A DNA stretch of 64,000 nucleotides from Nitrospira sp. (lineage in GTDB: Bacteria > Nitrospirota > Nitrospiria > Nitrospirales > UBA8639). Position numbers and translations under genes: made by a program. The notes beneath the pieces are model-generated. The model saw only the letters and a program-made list of their open reading frames with translations. It made no database searches and was not told the origin of the DNA. Positions 24,962 to 34,787 of the stretch are shown here, piece after piece; position 1 is the first letter of the stretch, and each line of letters opens with the position of its first letter. The stretch spans positions 248,001 through 312,000 of the forward strand of contig CP058931.1 of the NCBI GenBank assembly GCA_024760505.1, in the 5' to 3' direction.

Positions 24962-26008
24962 GTGCGAAAAATTAAACTACGAGAAGGGGTAGATTTAGCC
25001 AATCTTTTCGGCCCGCACGATCTGCACCTCAAAATGATCGAAGGGGAGCTCCAGGTGCGAATGGCAGCCAGGGGCGATGAAATTACCCTACATGGTCAAC
25101 CGGAGTCAGTTCTGCGGGCCGAACACATTTTGCGGGAATTAGCTGATTGGACCCGAACCTATTACGAATTGAAACCCGACGATATTTCACGAGCCATTCT
25201 GGCGACAGAAGAAAAACGAGATACCCCGCTCAAACCCTATACCGTTTCAGCTAGCGCGCTTCCGACAAAAAAAGGGAATGTCAATCCGAAAACTCCCAAT
25301 CAACAGGCCTACCTGGAAGCCATTAACAAGTCAGATCTGGTCATAGCCATTGGCCCCGCCGGCACCGGGAAAACCTATTTGGCAATGGCCATGGCCCTTG
25401 CCGCTCTCACGCATAAACAAGTCAGTCGCATCATTCTCGCACGGCCAGCCGTGGAGGCAGGGGAACATCTCGGCTTTCTTCCAGGCGACCTCTTTGCCAA
25501 AGTGCACCCCTATTTACGTCCCTTGTACGATGCGTTGTACACCATGATGGACATTGATCGGGCCAATCGGCTCATCGAACGTGGCGAAATTGAAATCGCC
25601 CCGCTGGCGTTCATGCGGGGACGAACGCTCGACGATGCTTTTGTCATTCTGGACGAAGCGCAAAACGCCACCACCGAACAAATGAAAATGTTTTTGACGA
25701 GGCTCGGACTGAATTCCAAGGCCATTGTGACCGGGGATATAACCCAAATCGATCTCCCCGATTCGCAGAAATCCGGATTGGCGCAGATTGCTGACATTCT
25801 CCTTAATATTGACGGAATACAATTTGTGTATTTTTCCGAACAAGATGTGGTCCGGCATCGATTGGTCAAAGAAATTATCAAAGCATACGATCGGTTTGAA
25901 CACCAACTGTCCAATAACAGCCCGCACAACATATCACCCGGCCATTCGACCCCATCTCCTGGAATTCATTCAAAATCGGACGCCAACGGCCAGGGGCCCA
26001 CGCGGTAA
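24962..26008 (+). CDS. phoH: PhoH-family ATPase
   Basis: A 348-residue PhoH-like protein: an N-terminal KH-like part (VRMAARGDEITLHGQPESV) and a RecA-like ATPase core with Walker A GPAGTGKTYLA (about residue 131) and Walker B ILDEAQN (about residue 230), then GDITQIDLP. It is thought to act in RNA metabolism; the neighbouring ybeY is a rRNA-processing enzyme and the two are often adjacent. It starts with GTG at 24962. ybeY begins seven bases after the stop. Confidence 0.93.
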   Translation: MRKIKLREGVDLANLFGPHDLHLKMIEGELQVRMAARGDEITLHGQPESVLRAEHILRELADWTRTYYELKPDDISRAILATEEKRDTPLKPYTVSASALPTKKGNVNPKTPNQQAYLEAINKSDLVIAIGPAGTGKTYLAMAMALAALTHKQVSRIILARPAVEAGEHLGFLPGDLFAKVHPYLRPLYDALYTMMDIDRANRLIERGEIEIAPLAFMRGRTLDDAFVILDEAQNATTEQMKMFLTRLGLNSKAIVTGDITQIDLPDSQKSGLAQIADILLNIDGIQFVYFSEQDVVRHRLVKEIIKAYDRFEHQLSNNSPHNISPGHSTPSPGIHSKSDANGQGPTR

Positions 26009-26014
26009 CACCCG

Positions 26015-26467
26015 ATGGCTGTGTGGATTCGTTCTCACCTCCGGCGAGTATCCGTTCGCCCCAGAACTGTGGGCCGACTGGCACAAGCTGTGTTACAACA
26101 GGCAGGGTATCCTTCGGCTGATCTGAGTCTCAGCTTCGTCGGCAAGACTCGCATGCAGCAACTCAACCGGACGTACCGGCAGCGGGACTATGCGACCGAT
26201 GTGCTAGCCTTCCCCATGCAGGATGCCTTACAGTCGCCACTGACATTTGTGGGTGATGTCGTGATTTGTCTTCCCGTGGCACTGGCTCAAGCTTCACGGT
26301 TTGGCAACACCGCCGATGAAGAAATCCTCCGTTTACTCATTCATGGCACCCTTCATCTGCTGGGGTATGACCATGAAACAACCGATCGGGAAGCCAAACG
26401 GATGAAGCGAAAAGAACGCACGATCTTCGGTCGCCTTTCTTCGCCGGCACTCCGTCTTCTTGCATAA
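26015..26467 (+). CDS. ybeY: Endoribonuclease YbeY
   Basis: A 150-residue YbeY, a zinc-dependent endoribonuclease involved in 16S rRNA 3' maturation and ribosome quality control. The diagnostic HGTLHLLGYDH (H110, H114, H120) binds zinc; upstream are LNRTYRQRDYATDVLAFP and FVGDVVICLPVA, both typical. It directly follows phoH, the usual bacterial arrangement. The ATG at 26015 fits family length. ftsY begins about 50 bp later, probably in the same transcript. Confidence 0.95.
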   Translation: MAVWIRSHLRRVSVRPRTVGRLAQAVLQQAGYPSADLSLSFVGKTRMQQLNRTYRQRDYATDVLAFPMQDALQSPLTFVGDVVICLPVALAQASRFGNTADEEILRLLIHGTLHLLGYDHETTDREAKRMKRKERTIFGRLSSPALRLLA

Positions 26468-26517
26468 CAAAAAAACCATGCATCACTTATTTGGCGTCAT
26501 CGTCGGGAACATCAGTT

Positions 26518-27444
26518 ATGAAATGGGTTGAACGTCTTCAGAAGGGGTTAGCAAAAACTCGTCAGACCGTGCAAAAGTCATTGCGTCGCCTGGGGCGGGG
26601 GCACCTGGATCCCGTCGCCCTGGAAGATGTCGAATCCAGTCTCCTGGAAGCCGATGTCGGCATACACACGGTCGAGCGATTTCTTGAGATGCTGAAAGAT
26701 AAAACACGGGTGTTCAGTGGGACCGATCCAACAGCGGTCCTCCATACTCTCCTCACGGACATTCTTCGGAAGGGCGAGACCGAACCGCTGGAACAACTCA
26801 TTCGACGCGGCCCTCGTCCCTTTGTGATCTTGATCATCGGCATCAACGGTGTCGGCAAAACCACGACCATTGCCAAACTCGGGCATCGGTTAAAGCAACA
26901 AGGGTTACACACACTCTTTGTCGCCGGCGACACCTTCCGGGCTGCTGCGATTGAACAATTGGATATTTGGGGAAAGCGCACAGGCATCGAGGTGATTAAG
27001 CAAAAGCAGGGCTCCGATCCTGCCGCGGTGGTGTTTGACGGCATGGTCGCGGCGAAAGCTCGAAATGTGGACGTCGTTCTCATCGATACCGCCGGTCGGC
27101 TGCATACCAAAATTAATTTGATGGATGAATTGAAAAAGATCAAACGAATTATTGCACGGGAAATGCCCGACGCCCCACACGAAACCCTCCTCGTCCTGGA
27201 TGGCACACTGGGGCAGAATGCCATTGCACAAGCCCGACAATTTCATGAGTCACTCGGCGTCACCGGCTTAGCCTTGACCAAACTGGATGGAACCTCCAAA
27301 GGGGGAGTGGTCGTAGCGATCGTCGACGAACTCAATCTTCCCATTCGTTTGATAGGTGTGGGGGAAGGGGAAGCGGACCTCCAGGATTTCCACGCTTCAG
27401 CATTTGTCGAGGCCTTGCTCCCGACAGAAAACCCAGACGGCTGA
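26518..27444 (+). CDS. ftsY: Signal recognition particle receptor FtsY
   Basis: A 308-residue FtsY containing the NG GTPase domain without the long acidic A domain. Motifs: GINGVGKTTT (about residue 108), GDTFRAAAIEQL, DTAGRLHTK, TKLDGTSKGG and a final GVGEGEADLQDF. With SRP it targets ribosomes making membrane proteins to the inner membrane. The ATG at 26518 gives MKWVERLQKGLAKTRQ, the common FtsY start; a TTG nine codons upstream is less likely. It sits downstream of phoH-ybeY. Confidence 0.95.
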   Translation: MKWVERLQKGLAKTRQTVQKSLRRLGRGHLDPVALEDVESSLLEADVGIHTVERFLEMLKDKTRVFSGTDPTAVLHTLLTDILRKGETEPLEQLIRRGPRPFVILIIGINGVGKTTTIAKLGHRLKQQGLHTLFVAGDTFRAAAIEQLDIWGKRTGIEVIKQKQGSDPAAVVFDGMVAAKARNVDVVLIDTAGRLHTKINLMDELKKIKRIIAREMPDAPHETLLVLDGTLGQNAIAQARQFHESLGVTGLALTKLDGTSKGGVVVAIVDELNLPIRLIGVGEGEADLQDFHASAFVEALLPTENPDG

Positions 27445-27522
27445 CGCGTCCCAGCTTTCTTTGACACAGCATTCTGTCTGAGAAAAACATGGTGTTCGGA
27501 AATTGACCAAGGAAATTGGCTT

Positions 27523-29694
27523 GTGAATTTCATTCACCAAATCTTCCCGCAAGCAATACGAGTCCCACCACTTGTCCTCGGCGTCTTGCTGTGCCTGGCG
27601 ATGGCGAATCCCGTCCAAGCCAAGGCATTGATGTCTATTCACCATGAATTACATATTGAACTGAATCCTGACACCCATTCCATTGCCGGCTCGGACACCG
27701 TTCATCTTTCTCCATCTCATCGCGCCAACTCATCCGTCTCCTTCATCCTGCATCCTCAACTCACAATCGATCGAGTCGAATTCAACGGCAAATTGCTCCC
27801 GGTCCCTCCCCCCTCTGAAGGCCAGACCTTGCAGCCGGGATCAACGCGTCGGGTTATTGAAATTCCCTTGCCTCCCCTTCACGGTCCGGACCAAACGGCA
27901 ATCCTCACACTGACGTATCACGGGCAGATTGATGATTCTCCAAAAGCCTCAGGTGGACTTCGCTTCGTCAAACCGGATGACACCAACGGACATATCGGAC
28001 CCAACGGCGTGTATTTGACCTACGAAACATTCTGGCATCCCACATGGGAACAGACCTTCTCGACATATGATCTCACCCTTAGTCTCCCTTCAGACTGGGA
28101 AGCGATCACCCAAGGCCGGGAAGTCTCCAATACCGTGACTGCCGGACGCCGAACCACCCAATGGAAAGTGAGCCTCCCGAGTGAAGCTCTGACGTTGGCA
28201 GCCAATCATTTTGTGGTGCAGAAGCAGGAATGGAAAGGCATTCAACTCGCCACCTATCTTTTCAAGGATGACGCCCACTTGGCTCCCCAATACCTAGAAG
28301 CGACCGTTGATTACCTTCAAATGTATACCGATCTTCTGGGTCCTTACCCGTTTACAAAATTTGCCGTCGTAGAAAATTTTTTTCCAAGCGGACTTGGGCT
28401 CCCCTCATTCACCCTCTTAGGTGAAGGAGTTATACGGCGCGGATATACCCAACCCTATTCTCTCGGTCATGAAATCGTCCATTCCTGGTTCGGAAATTCC
28501 GTCTTCAATGACTTTGCTCAAGGCAATTGGGTGGAAGGGCTCACTACTTATCTTTCCAATTACTATTATGACGAGGCCAAAGGGCATCAGCAGGAGGCCT
28601 TCAATACCCGACGGCGGATGGTCTACGAATATAATCTGTATGCGGAGCCGGACAAGGAATATCCGGTACGGGCCTTTCACCACAAAGAAACCCGGTTGGA
28701 TAATGCCATTGGCTATCAAAAAACAGCCATGGTGTTTCACATGCTCAGACAAGAAATGGGAGAGGTGGCTTTTTTTAACGGGGTTCGCAGAATAATTCAG
28801 GAAGGGACGGGCACCTATCTGGAGTGGAACGATCTTCTCCGGATCTTTTCACAGGCGGCTGAAAGAGACCTCGGTTGGTTTTTCCATCAATGGATCGATC
28901 AACCCGGCGCACCAAATCTGGACATTCAGGATATCATGGTGCAGGAAGATCCCACGCAACAGGGACAATTCACCCTGACCGGAACCATCCTGCAGACGGA
29001 CCCGATGTTCACCATCCGCCTTCCCCTCCACCTCGATCTCCAAGGAGGACTCATGCATGACGTCGTCCTCAACCTGGATCGGGCCACACAACCGTTCACG
29101 CTGGCTCTCCCGGCGACTCCAACAACACTCGCCATTGATCCCGGGCACCATCTTCTGCTCCACCTTCCCCGCGCACAAATCCCACCTATGTTAAATAGGT
29201 GGGAAACCGACACCCGTCGAATTCTCATCAGACCTCAGACCCTGACACAAGAGGAGGCTCAAAGCTTAGAACCTCTGTTTCAACGCCTTGAGGAACAACC
29301 CGGCATCGAAACGATCCAAACCGATGATCCGGTCATCGCTGAATCGGCCTCCTATCTGGTCATCGGACCCTCTGCCCGTCGCCTGTTGGAATCCGGTTCT
29401 TTCACTAGTTGTGAAAAGTTTATGGACATGCGTCCGGGACACCTCTCCATTGAGGAACAGACATTTGAAGGCCCGGAAATGGCCTTCCTGATTTCGTGCG
29501 CCCGCCCCCGGGATGGGACCCATACCGTCACATTCTTTTTCGGATGGTCTCCTGAAGCCGTCAAGCCCGTTTCACGTCTGTTGTTTTTCTACGGATGGGA
29601 TAGCTATCTGGTCTTCAAGCAAGGAAAAGTGATTGCCCGGGGGATGTTTCAACCCGTACACTCTACACGCGAGATTATTCGCCATTCACCGTGA
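27523..29694 (+). CDS. Exported M1-family metallopeptidase
   Basis: A 723-residue protein with a signal peptide (VPPLVLGVLLCLAMA, cleavage near VQAKA). An N-terminal aminopeptidase-N-like beta domain is followed by the catalytic domain with HEIVH (about 316-320) and GNWVEGLTTYL, whose Glu completes the zinc site. The spacing is 17 residues rather than the usual 18, as in the GNW-EGL subgroup. The remaining 250 residues are a beta-rich region without a recognised domain. Likely a periplasmic peptidase. GTG start at 27523. The propeller gene follows after nine bases. Confidence 0.85.
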   Translation: MNFIHQIFPQAIRVPPLVLGVLLCLAMANPVQAKALMSIHHELHIELNPDTHSIAGSDTVHLSPSHRANSSVSFILHPQLTIDRVEFNGKLLPVPPPSEGQTLQPGSTRRVIEIPLPPLHGPDQTAILTLTYHGQIDDSPKASGGLRFVKPDDTNGHIGPNGVYLTYETFWHPTWEQTFSTYDLTLSLPSDWEAITQGREVSNTVTAGRRTTQWKVSLPSEALTLAANHFVVQKQEWKGIQLATYLFKDDAHLAPQYLEATVDYLQMYTDLLGPYPFTKFAVVENFFPSGLGLPSFTLLGEGVIRRGYTQPYSLGHEIVHSWFGNSVFNDFAQGNWVEGLTTYLSNYYYDEAKGHQQEAFNTRRRMVYEYNLYAEPDKEYPVRAFHHKETRLDNAIGYQKTAMVFHMLRQEMGEVAFFNGVRRIIQEGTGTYLEWNDLLRIFSQAAERDLGWFFHQWIDQPGAPNLDIQDIMVQEDPTQQGQFTLTGTILQTDPMFTIRLPLHLDLQGGLMHDVVLNLDRATQPFTLALPATPTTLAIDPGHHLLLHLPRAQIPPMLNRWETDTRRILIRPQTLTQEEAQSLEPLFQRLEEQPGIETIQTDDPVIAESASYLVIGPSARRLLESGSFTSCEKFMDMRPGHLSIEEQTFEGPEMAFLISCARPRDGTHTVTFFFGWSPEAVKPVSRLLFFYGWDSYLVFKQGKVIARGMFQPVHSTREIIRHSP
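29180..29203. other. Hairpin inside the M1 peptidase gene
   Basis: CCCACCTAT and ATAGGTGGG form a perfect 9 bp stem with a five-base loop in the linker after the catalytic domain. There is no T run. It may be chance or an internal RNA element. Confidence 0.35.
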
Positions 29695-29703
29695 GGTTCA
29701 TGA

Positions 29704-30813
29704 ATGCATCCGACCTTCTCTTTCCTTCGATCCACATTCTCGATTCGAAACATGCTCCCGTTAAGACTGCTGTCCTTGTTGCTCGTGTGGAATACCGCCC
29801 TGGCTGCCGAACCACCCGCAAATCAGGCTCAACCGGAACCTCATTTGGCCAATATCCGGCAGCTCACCTTTTCGGGGAAAAATGCCGAAGCCTATTTTTC
29901 GGATGAGGGCAACCGATTGGTGTACCAATCAACCCTGGAACCGGATGGCAAGACACTCAGATCCTGCTATCAAATCTATATCATGGACCTCGATGGCACG
30001 AATGTCCGGCGAGTCAGCCTGGGCTTGGGCGGTACGACGTGCGGATATTTTTTCCCCGGTGGGCGGCGTGTCCTTTTTTCCTCCACGCATATCAGCAGTC
30101 AATTTTGTCCACCCGTCCCCGAAAGGACCGAACGCTACCGGTGGGCTCTCGATGATTATGACATCTTCTCCATGAATATCGGCGGCCGGGACGTACAACG
30201 GTTGACCTCCGCCCATGGCTACGATGCCGAAGCCACCATTTCGCCAGATGGAAAAACCATTGTCTTCACCTCCATACGTGATGGAGATTTAGATGTGTAC
30301 ACCATGGATATCGATGGAAAGAATCTGAAGCGACTGACGCAGGAAGTCGGATATGATGGCGGAGCCTTTTTTTCTCCCGACAATAAAAGAATCGTCTATC
30401 GGGCCCATCATCCGAAAACTGACGAGGACGTGAAGGCCTATCGTGACCTGCTCAGTCAAAACCTTGTGGAACCCTCAAACCTGGAAATCTTCATCATGAA
30501 TGCTGATGGCTCCAACAAGATACAGGTCACTCACAACGGACGTTCGAATTTTGCTCCATTCTTTGCTCACGATGGGAAACGCATCATCTATTCCTCCAAC
30601 TTGTCGACACCGCCCGATCATCAGGGGCGCCCCTCTTTTCACTTGCATATGATCAATGAGGATGGCACGCACCCCGAACAAATTACCTTCAAAGGGCACT
30701 TCAATAGCTTTCCGATGTTCTCCCCTGACGGAAAACAAGTGGTATGGTCATCCGATCGCAATGCCGCCAACCCAAAAGAATTCAACATCTTTCTTGCTGA
30801 CTGGGTACCCTAA
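29704..30813 (+). CDS. TolB-like beta-propeller exported protein
   Basis: A 369-residue protein with a signal peptide (MLPLRLLSLLLVWNTALAAE) and at least five PD40/WD40-like repeats of the type A.FSPDG..IVFTS..DGD.D.Y.MD.DG, for example near residues 175, 220, 285 and 330. TolB-type propellers bind proteins or carbohydrates in the periplasm. It follows the M1 peptidase by nine bases, so a shared role in envelope protein or peptide handling is possible. ATG 29704 may be preceded by an internal alternative at 29752. No catalytic motif was seen. Confidence 0.85.
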   Translation: MHPTFSFLRSTFSIRNMLPLRLLSLLLVWNTALAAEPPANQAQPEPHLANIRQLTFSGKNAEAYFSDEGNRLVYQSTLEPDGKTLRSCYQIYIMDLDGTNVRRVSLGLGGTTCGYFFPGGRRVLFSSTHISSQFCPPVPERTERYRWALDDYDIFSMNIGGRDVQRLTSAHGYDAEATISPDGKTIVFTSIRDGDLDVYTMDIDGKNLKRLTQEVGYDGGAFFSPDNKRIVYRAHHPKTDEDVKAYRDLLSQNLVEPSNLEIFIMNADGSNKIQVTHNGRSNFAPFFAHDGKRIIYSSNLSTPPDHQGRPSFHLHMINEDGTHPEQITFKGHFNSFPMFSPDGKQVVWSSDRNAANPKEFNIFLADWVP

Positions 30814-30958
30814 TCCAACGAATATCATGTCAACCGGGCACTCCCATTCGTCCCCTTCACCGTCTCTGGTCCAGAGGGAGCATGGAGGAGGGGAAGATGT
30901 TCCATAAACGGAAGAAAAATTCGGCCAAGGCTGTTGACGAATCCCATTTCCCAATCCT

Positions 30959-32053
30959 GTGACTGACCAATCATCCGCAGCTCCTTCACCTCGACGTCCG
31001 CAGCTTCTCCTCCGCCAGAATCCCCTCCTGATATTCGGGCTATCCGGGGCCCTTTTCCTTGGCTTATTTGTTTTTCTTGCACAGGTAGATGGGCCAACCC
31101 TCCAGATCGTTCACAGCTTCACGCATCCTGCCATCGACCACATCGGCACTATAGGAAACCATATAGGAGACGGGGTCACCCTGGTCCTCATTTCCTTGGG
31201 AATTGGGGCAGTGGGATTCCGATTCGGTTGGCCTGCCTGGAAGTCCGCCTGTATTCATACCTTACTCGCACACGGAGTAGCCGGACTCTTTACCCAAATA
31301 TTGAAACACACCATCGGCCGCCCCCGCCCGAGACTCAAACAAGGCCAGGACTGGGAAATCGCCCCATCACTTGAAAGTGGATGGGACTCCTTTCCCTCCG
31401 GTCATACCACCGCATCCTTTGCCGTAGCCACCGTCCTGGCCTATCATTTCCCAAAAGCCAAAATGCTCTGGTTCGGACTTGCTGCATTTAATGGGACCTG
31501 TCGCGTCATCACCGGCGCCCATTTCCCTACCGATGTGCTTGGCGGTGTTCTGGTGGGGATCGGAACCGCGCTCATCATCATTCATCCTCCCGACAAGTGG
31601 AAGACATTCTTTCAGCACACACTCACTCATGGTCTCCCCTGGCTGATTTCCGCCTTTGGTATCGTATGGATCATTGTTCCCCATCCAGGCGTTGAATTGG
31701 AACCTTCCCTCTCACTCTTTCTCGGACTGATAGGCATAGCGGTTGGATTGGGACTAAGACTCTGGTGGATACGGGAACTTACCTCCGAAGAAACCCCATC
31801 TCCCGGACGAGGGCTCCCCCAATGGCCACGACTTCTTATGGGCCTTGGCCTAGCCACCACGACGGGTAGTGTTGTGATTTTGGGAGCAAGTTTGATGGCG
31901 GGTATTATCTGGTGGCGGGGGACTCAATTCGAATTAACCCCTGAGATCAAAAACAGCTTTCTCGACGGCTTCAAACCCATTTGGATCGAAGCGATCATAG
32001 GGCTCGTTATGTTTTTCCTTACAATCCTGATTTTTTCAATCCGATCCGCTTAA
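30959..32053 (+). CDS. PAP2-family membrane phosphatase
   Basis: A 364-residue protein with multiple membrane segments and the three PAP2 signatures: KHTIGRPRPRLKQG, PSGHTTASFAVA and RVITGAHFPTDVLGG, with the catalytic His residues. These enzymes remove phosphate from lipid phosphates such as undecaprenyl diphosphate or phosphatidate at the membrane. The C-terminal 130 residues add about four helices, longer than a basic PAP2 protein. GTG start at 30959 without a clear Shine-Dalgarno. The substrate is not predictable. Confidence 0.9.
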   Translation: MTDQSSAAPSPRRPQLLLRQNPLLIFGLSGALFLGLFVFLAQVDGPTLQIVHSFTHPAIDHIGTIGNHIGDGVTLVLISLGIGAVGFRFGWPAWKSACIHTLLAHGVAGLFTQILKHTIGRPRPRLKQGQDWEIAPSLESGWDSFPSGHTTASFAVATVLAYHFPKAKMLWFGLAAFNGTCRVITGAHFPTDVLGGVLVGIGTALIIIHPPDKWKTFFQHTLTHGLPWLISAFGIVWIIVPHPGVELEPSLSLFLGLIGIAVGLGLRLWWIRELTSEETPSPGRGLPQWPRLLMGLGLATTTGSVVILGASLMAGIIWWRGTQFELTPEIKNSFLDGFKPIWIEAIIGLVMFFLTILIFSIRSA

Positions 32054-32244
32054 CTTCTGCCATCCATGACAGAATTTCAGATCCTTCAGCGATTTCCTCT
32101 TCTGAAATTTCTTGCGAATCAACCCTTGTATGATTGCTGCCGAGGAGGACCATTACAGTCCCCCTCGGATTACCTTTATAACCCCCGTTCAGAAAAATTT
32201 CCATCAAACAGGGTCCCAATGAGGGTCTCTATCTGGCTCTTTAT

Positions 32245-32625
32245 TTAGTTCTGATGACCCTTTTGATCTTGGCTCGTCATGTGTTCCTGTCCCATCTTCT
32301 GGTCTTGACCACCCATTTGGGAGCGATCACCCATCTGGTTCTGGCTCTCTGACTCGTTTGCTCCCATAGCACCGGACCGGCGGGTTTCCAGGTCTTCAGT
32401 GTATGATTTAGTGGCAGCATTTAAGGCTTTTTGACCATACAAATTTTCTCGCCCCGGATCATTAGCTGTGGAGACGCCACTCACCGGACTTTTCGATTCT
32501 TTCATCGGATACCCTGGATGATCCGGCACTAATGCGGGATTGGCAAAGGCTACGGTGGCCAGTAAACATGTTCCGGCCAAACTACCCAATAATACGATAG
32601 ATTTATTTTTTATCACGTTTTTCAT
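32245..32625 (-). CDS. Small exported Gln/Met/Asp-rich protein
   Basis: A 126-residue protein with a signal peptide (SIVLLGSLAGTCLLATVAFA). The mature part contains GRENLYGQKALNAATKSYTE and ends in a low-complexity tail built from Q, M, G, D and H (SQMGGQDQKMGQEHMTSQDQ). No family was recognised. It is a single gene, convergent with the PAP2 gene. GGAGGC lies just before the ATG. Confidence 0.6.
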   Translation of the reverse strand: MKNVIKNKSIVLLGSLAGTCLLATVAFANPALVPDHPGYPMKESKSPVSGVSTANDPGRENLYGQKALNAATKSYTEDLETRRSGAMGANESESQNQMGDRSQMGGQDQKMGQEHMTSQDQKGHQN

Positions 32626-33148
32626 AATGCCTCCTGATTTGATGTAGGTGTAGGTCTCATAGAGCTTGGCATACCCAAAAATTTCCTGGATCCTCAGACT
32701 TCATTTTTCTCTTCCTAAAGCTTCATTAAGAGTAATCTCCAAAAGAGTCCAATTTAGGGCAGAAAAAAATGCTTTCTTGTAAGCCTCCTTCCCGAAAAGC
32801 AATAAAAAAATTGAGGCTGCAGCAGATAGATGATTAATGAGTATTAATTTCATCCTATACCTCATTTGCAAAGCCGTAACTGTCAATAACCCTTGAAGGC
32901 CATTTTTCATGTATTTCTGTTATGAATTGCCCAAAGGTATTGCCAAATCTCTGGCCAAGCTGATCTGGCATGTCGGGTGCGGAGAGAAATGCCTAAGTGC
33001 AATAACCCATGGAAAATATTTACATTTTCCTACAGATGCTCCTGGCAGTATTTCACTTGATACTCATCTTCTCAACCGTTATAAAAGGAAACTGCATGGC
33101 AGTGACCTCACAACTCGAATACCAGACAAGAACGTAAGGATGATGCCT
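32626..33148. other. Gap upstream of the methyltransferase gene
   Basis: About 520 bp, AT-rich. A minus-strand frame at 32701-32910 and an extension of the downstream frame from 32909 both lack ribosome sites and family support. Nothing else was recognised. Confidence 0.4.
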
Positions 33149-33865
33149 ATGAACCAACGCTCGACACCTCGAGGACAAACACCCAAAAGGTCAACGATTT
33201 CCTCTCTCCTGTTTCTTTCTGTTCTCCTAAGTCTTACCGCAAGCTGCGCGCATAAAACATGGGATATCAACAGATACATTCACGCCCTTGAACGCCCGGA
33301 ACGTGATCAGCATCAACAGCCAGAAAAAGTCATTGAGGCCTTGAACCTCACTCCTGGCATGATGGTAATTGATATCGGGGCAGGGTCGGGTTATTTCACC
33401 CGGCGCTTCGCACAATCGGTGGGAGACAAGGGGCGGGTCATCGCCATCGATGTCGAACAGAAAATGTTGAATTACAACAAACAGCAGTTGGAAAAACTTG
33501 GGCTCGCCAACAGAGTCCATTTTGTTCTGGCCGAGTCAGAAGGTCCCACATTTTCCGGGAATAACGCCGACATCGTATTCTTGTGCGATGTCTATCATCA
33601 CTTGGAAGACCAGATCGACTATCTGGCCAACACCAAGCCTGCACTTAAACCAAACGGACGTGTGGTCATTATCGACTACTATGCCGATGCACGATCCGGC
33701 ACCCTCGGGTTCTCAAAACGCCATCTGGTTCCAAAAGAACAAGTCATCAAGGATATGGAGCAAGCCGGCTTTACCTTGGCCAAAGAACACACCTTCCTCC
33801 CCCGCCAATACTTCCTGGAATTTGTTCCCCAAAAAACGATGTCTCCCTCAAAATCAAGGAATTAG
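33149..33865 (+). CDS. Lipoprotein-like class I SAM-dependent methyltransferase
   Basis: A 238-residue protein. The N-terminus is a signal with a lipobox-like end (LFLSVLLSLTASCAHK), then a class I methyltransferase: MMVIDIGAGSGYFTRRFA (SAM-binding motif I), VIAIDVEQKMLN (motif II), ADIVFLCDVYHHLED (motif IV) and GRVVIIDYYAD (motif V). It resembles exported methyltransferases found in several Gram-negatives; the substrate is unknown. ATG 33149 follows GTAAGGA with good spacing, and two earlier ATGs are also possible. A SAM enzyme outside the cytoplasm would be unusual. Confidence 0.8.
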   Translation: MNQRSTPRGQTPKRSTISSLLFLSVLLSLTASCAHKTWDINRYIHALERPERDQHQQPEKVIEALNLTPGMMVIDIGAGSGYFTRRFAQSVGDKGRVIAIDVEQKMLNYNKQQLEKLGLANRVHFVLAESEGPTFSGNNADIVFLCDVYHHLEDQIDYLANTKPALKPNGRVVIIDYYADARSGTLGFSKRHLVPKEQVIKDMEQAGFTLAKEHTFLPRQYFLEFVPQKTMSPSKSRN

Positions 33866-33923
33866 CTTGATGCTTGATTGGAAGACCTTCACTATTCTGT
33901 CTCCTGCATGGAGAGACAGCTAT

Positions 33924-34667
33924 CTATCCTTTTGGGTAGGGTGTCCCCGGTGTTGAATCAGCGATGTGCGGCATTAGATCTACTGTTAATGGCATATGAT
34001 CACTAAATGCCAGCCAATCTAAGGGGGACCCAATTTTCATCCTTGAACCACGCAACATGTTACTTGATATGAATGCGTAATCAATGTGGTAGGGGTTCTC
34101 GGGCTTTCTATACATAAAGAATGTTGGCTGATTCTCCTTGCCTTGCTCCTCTCCAGTTTGAGCGTGGTAAAGACTGACGATCCCCAAATCTTCCAATTCC
34201 CTTACTACATCGGAATGGTTCCACCAACGATCCCAGGCATCCCAACGTGAATTACTATTAAAATCTCCAATTATGACCGCATCTTGATTTGAAAAGTGGC
34301 TTTTATGTTGCTGAAGATACTTCCACATTTGGCCGATGTACTTAAAAGTCGGTGAATTAGCCTCCCTTGTCCACACGGCTAAAAGAAAAAAGCTCTTATT
34401 GACTAAGCAGGGCAAAAAATACTCAAGCCGACCAGAATCTATCGTCATTAGTTCCAAGGGGATATCTGGCTTGGCAAATATTCCTATCCCCCTGCTCTTA
34501 TTCTTGCCTATCCATAGATAGTTCCTGCCCCAATCTTTATACACTTGAACTGGTGATTGTTTTGGATCTTCACACTCTTGAATGACATATATGTCAGCTT
34601 CCAACGTGGAAAGCTGTTGCATCTTTTTTCTAAGTGCTCCGTTACAGTTCCAACTGACTATTTTCAT
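33924..34667 (-). CDS. Endonuclease/exonuclease/phosphatase family protein
   Basis: A 247-residue EEP-fold protein: MKIVSWNCNGALRKK, DIYVIQECEDP (metal-binding Glu), VIIGDFNSNSRWD (catalytic Asp/Asn), IDYAFISSNM and a closing FSDHMPLTVDL (Asp-His). This pattern resembles bacterial exodeoxyribonuclease III-like proteins of accessory regions. Its GC content is visibly lower than its neighbours, and it has no operon partners, suggesting recent transfer. There is no clear Shine-Dalgarno before the ATG. It is distinct from the EEP protein at 9821, with little similarity outside the motifs. Confidence 0.82.
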   Translation of the reverse strand: MKIVSWNCNGALRKKMQQLSTLEADIYVIQECEDPKQSPVQVYKDWGRNYLWIGKNKSRGIGIFAKPDIPLELMTIDSGRLEYFLPCLVNKSFFLLAVWTREANSPTFKYIGQMWKYLQQHKSHFSNQDAVIIGDFNSNSRWDAWDRWWNHSDVVRELEDLGIVSLYHAQTGEEQGKENQPTFFMYRKPENPYHIDYAFISSNMLRGSRMKIGSPLDWLAFSDHMPLTVDLMPHIADSTPGTPYPKG

Positions 34668-34787
34668 AATAAAAAAACCCGATTAGATTGATACGCAAAA
34701 AATATGGATTATTGTCTGCATGCCCCCCTCAATCAATGCTATTTAGCACAATGGCCCGCAAATTCATTTTTCTTCACATGATTGTCC

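Noticed and set aside
26562..27224. A 220-codon minus-strand frame opposite ftsY
   Set aside because: Antisense of a conserved GTPase with Ser/Arg-rich shadow composition; no start signal.
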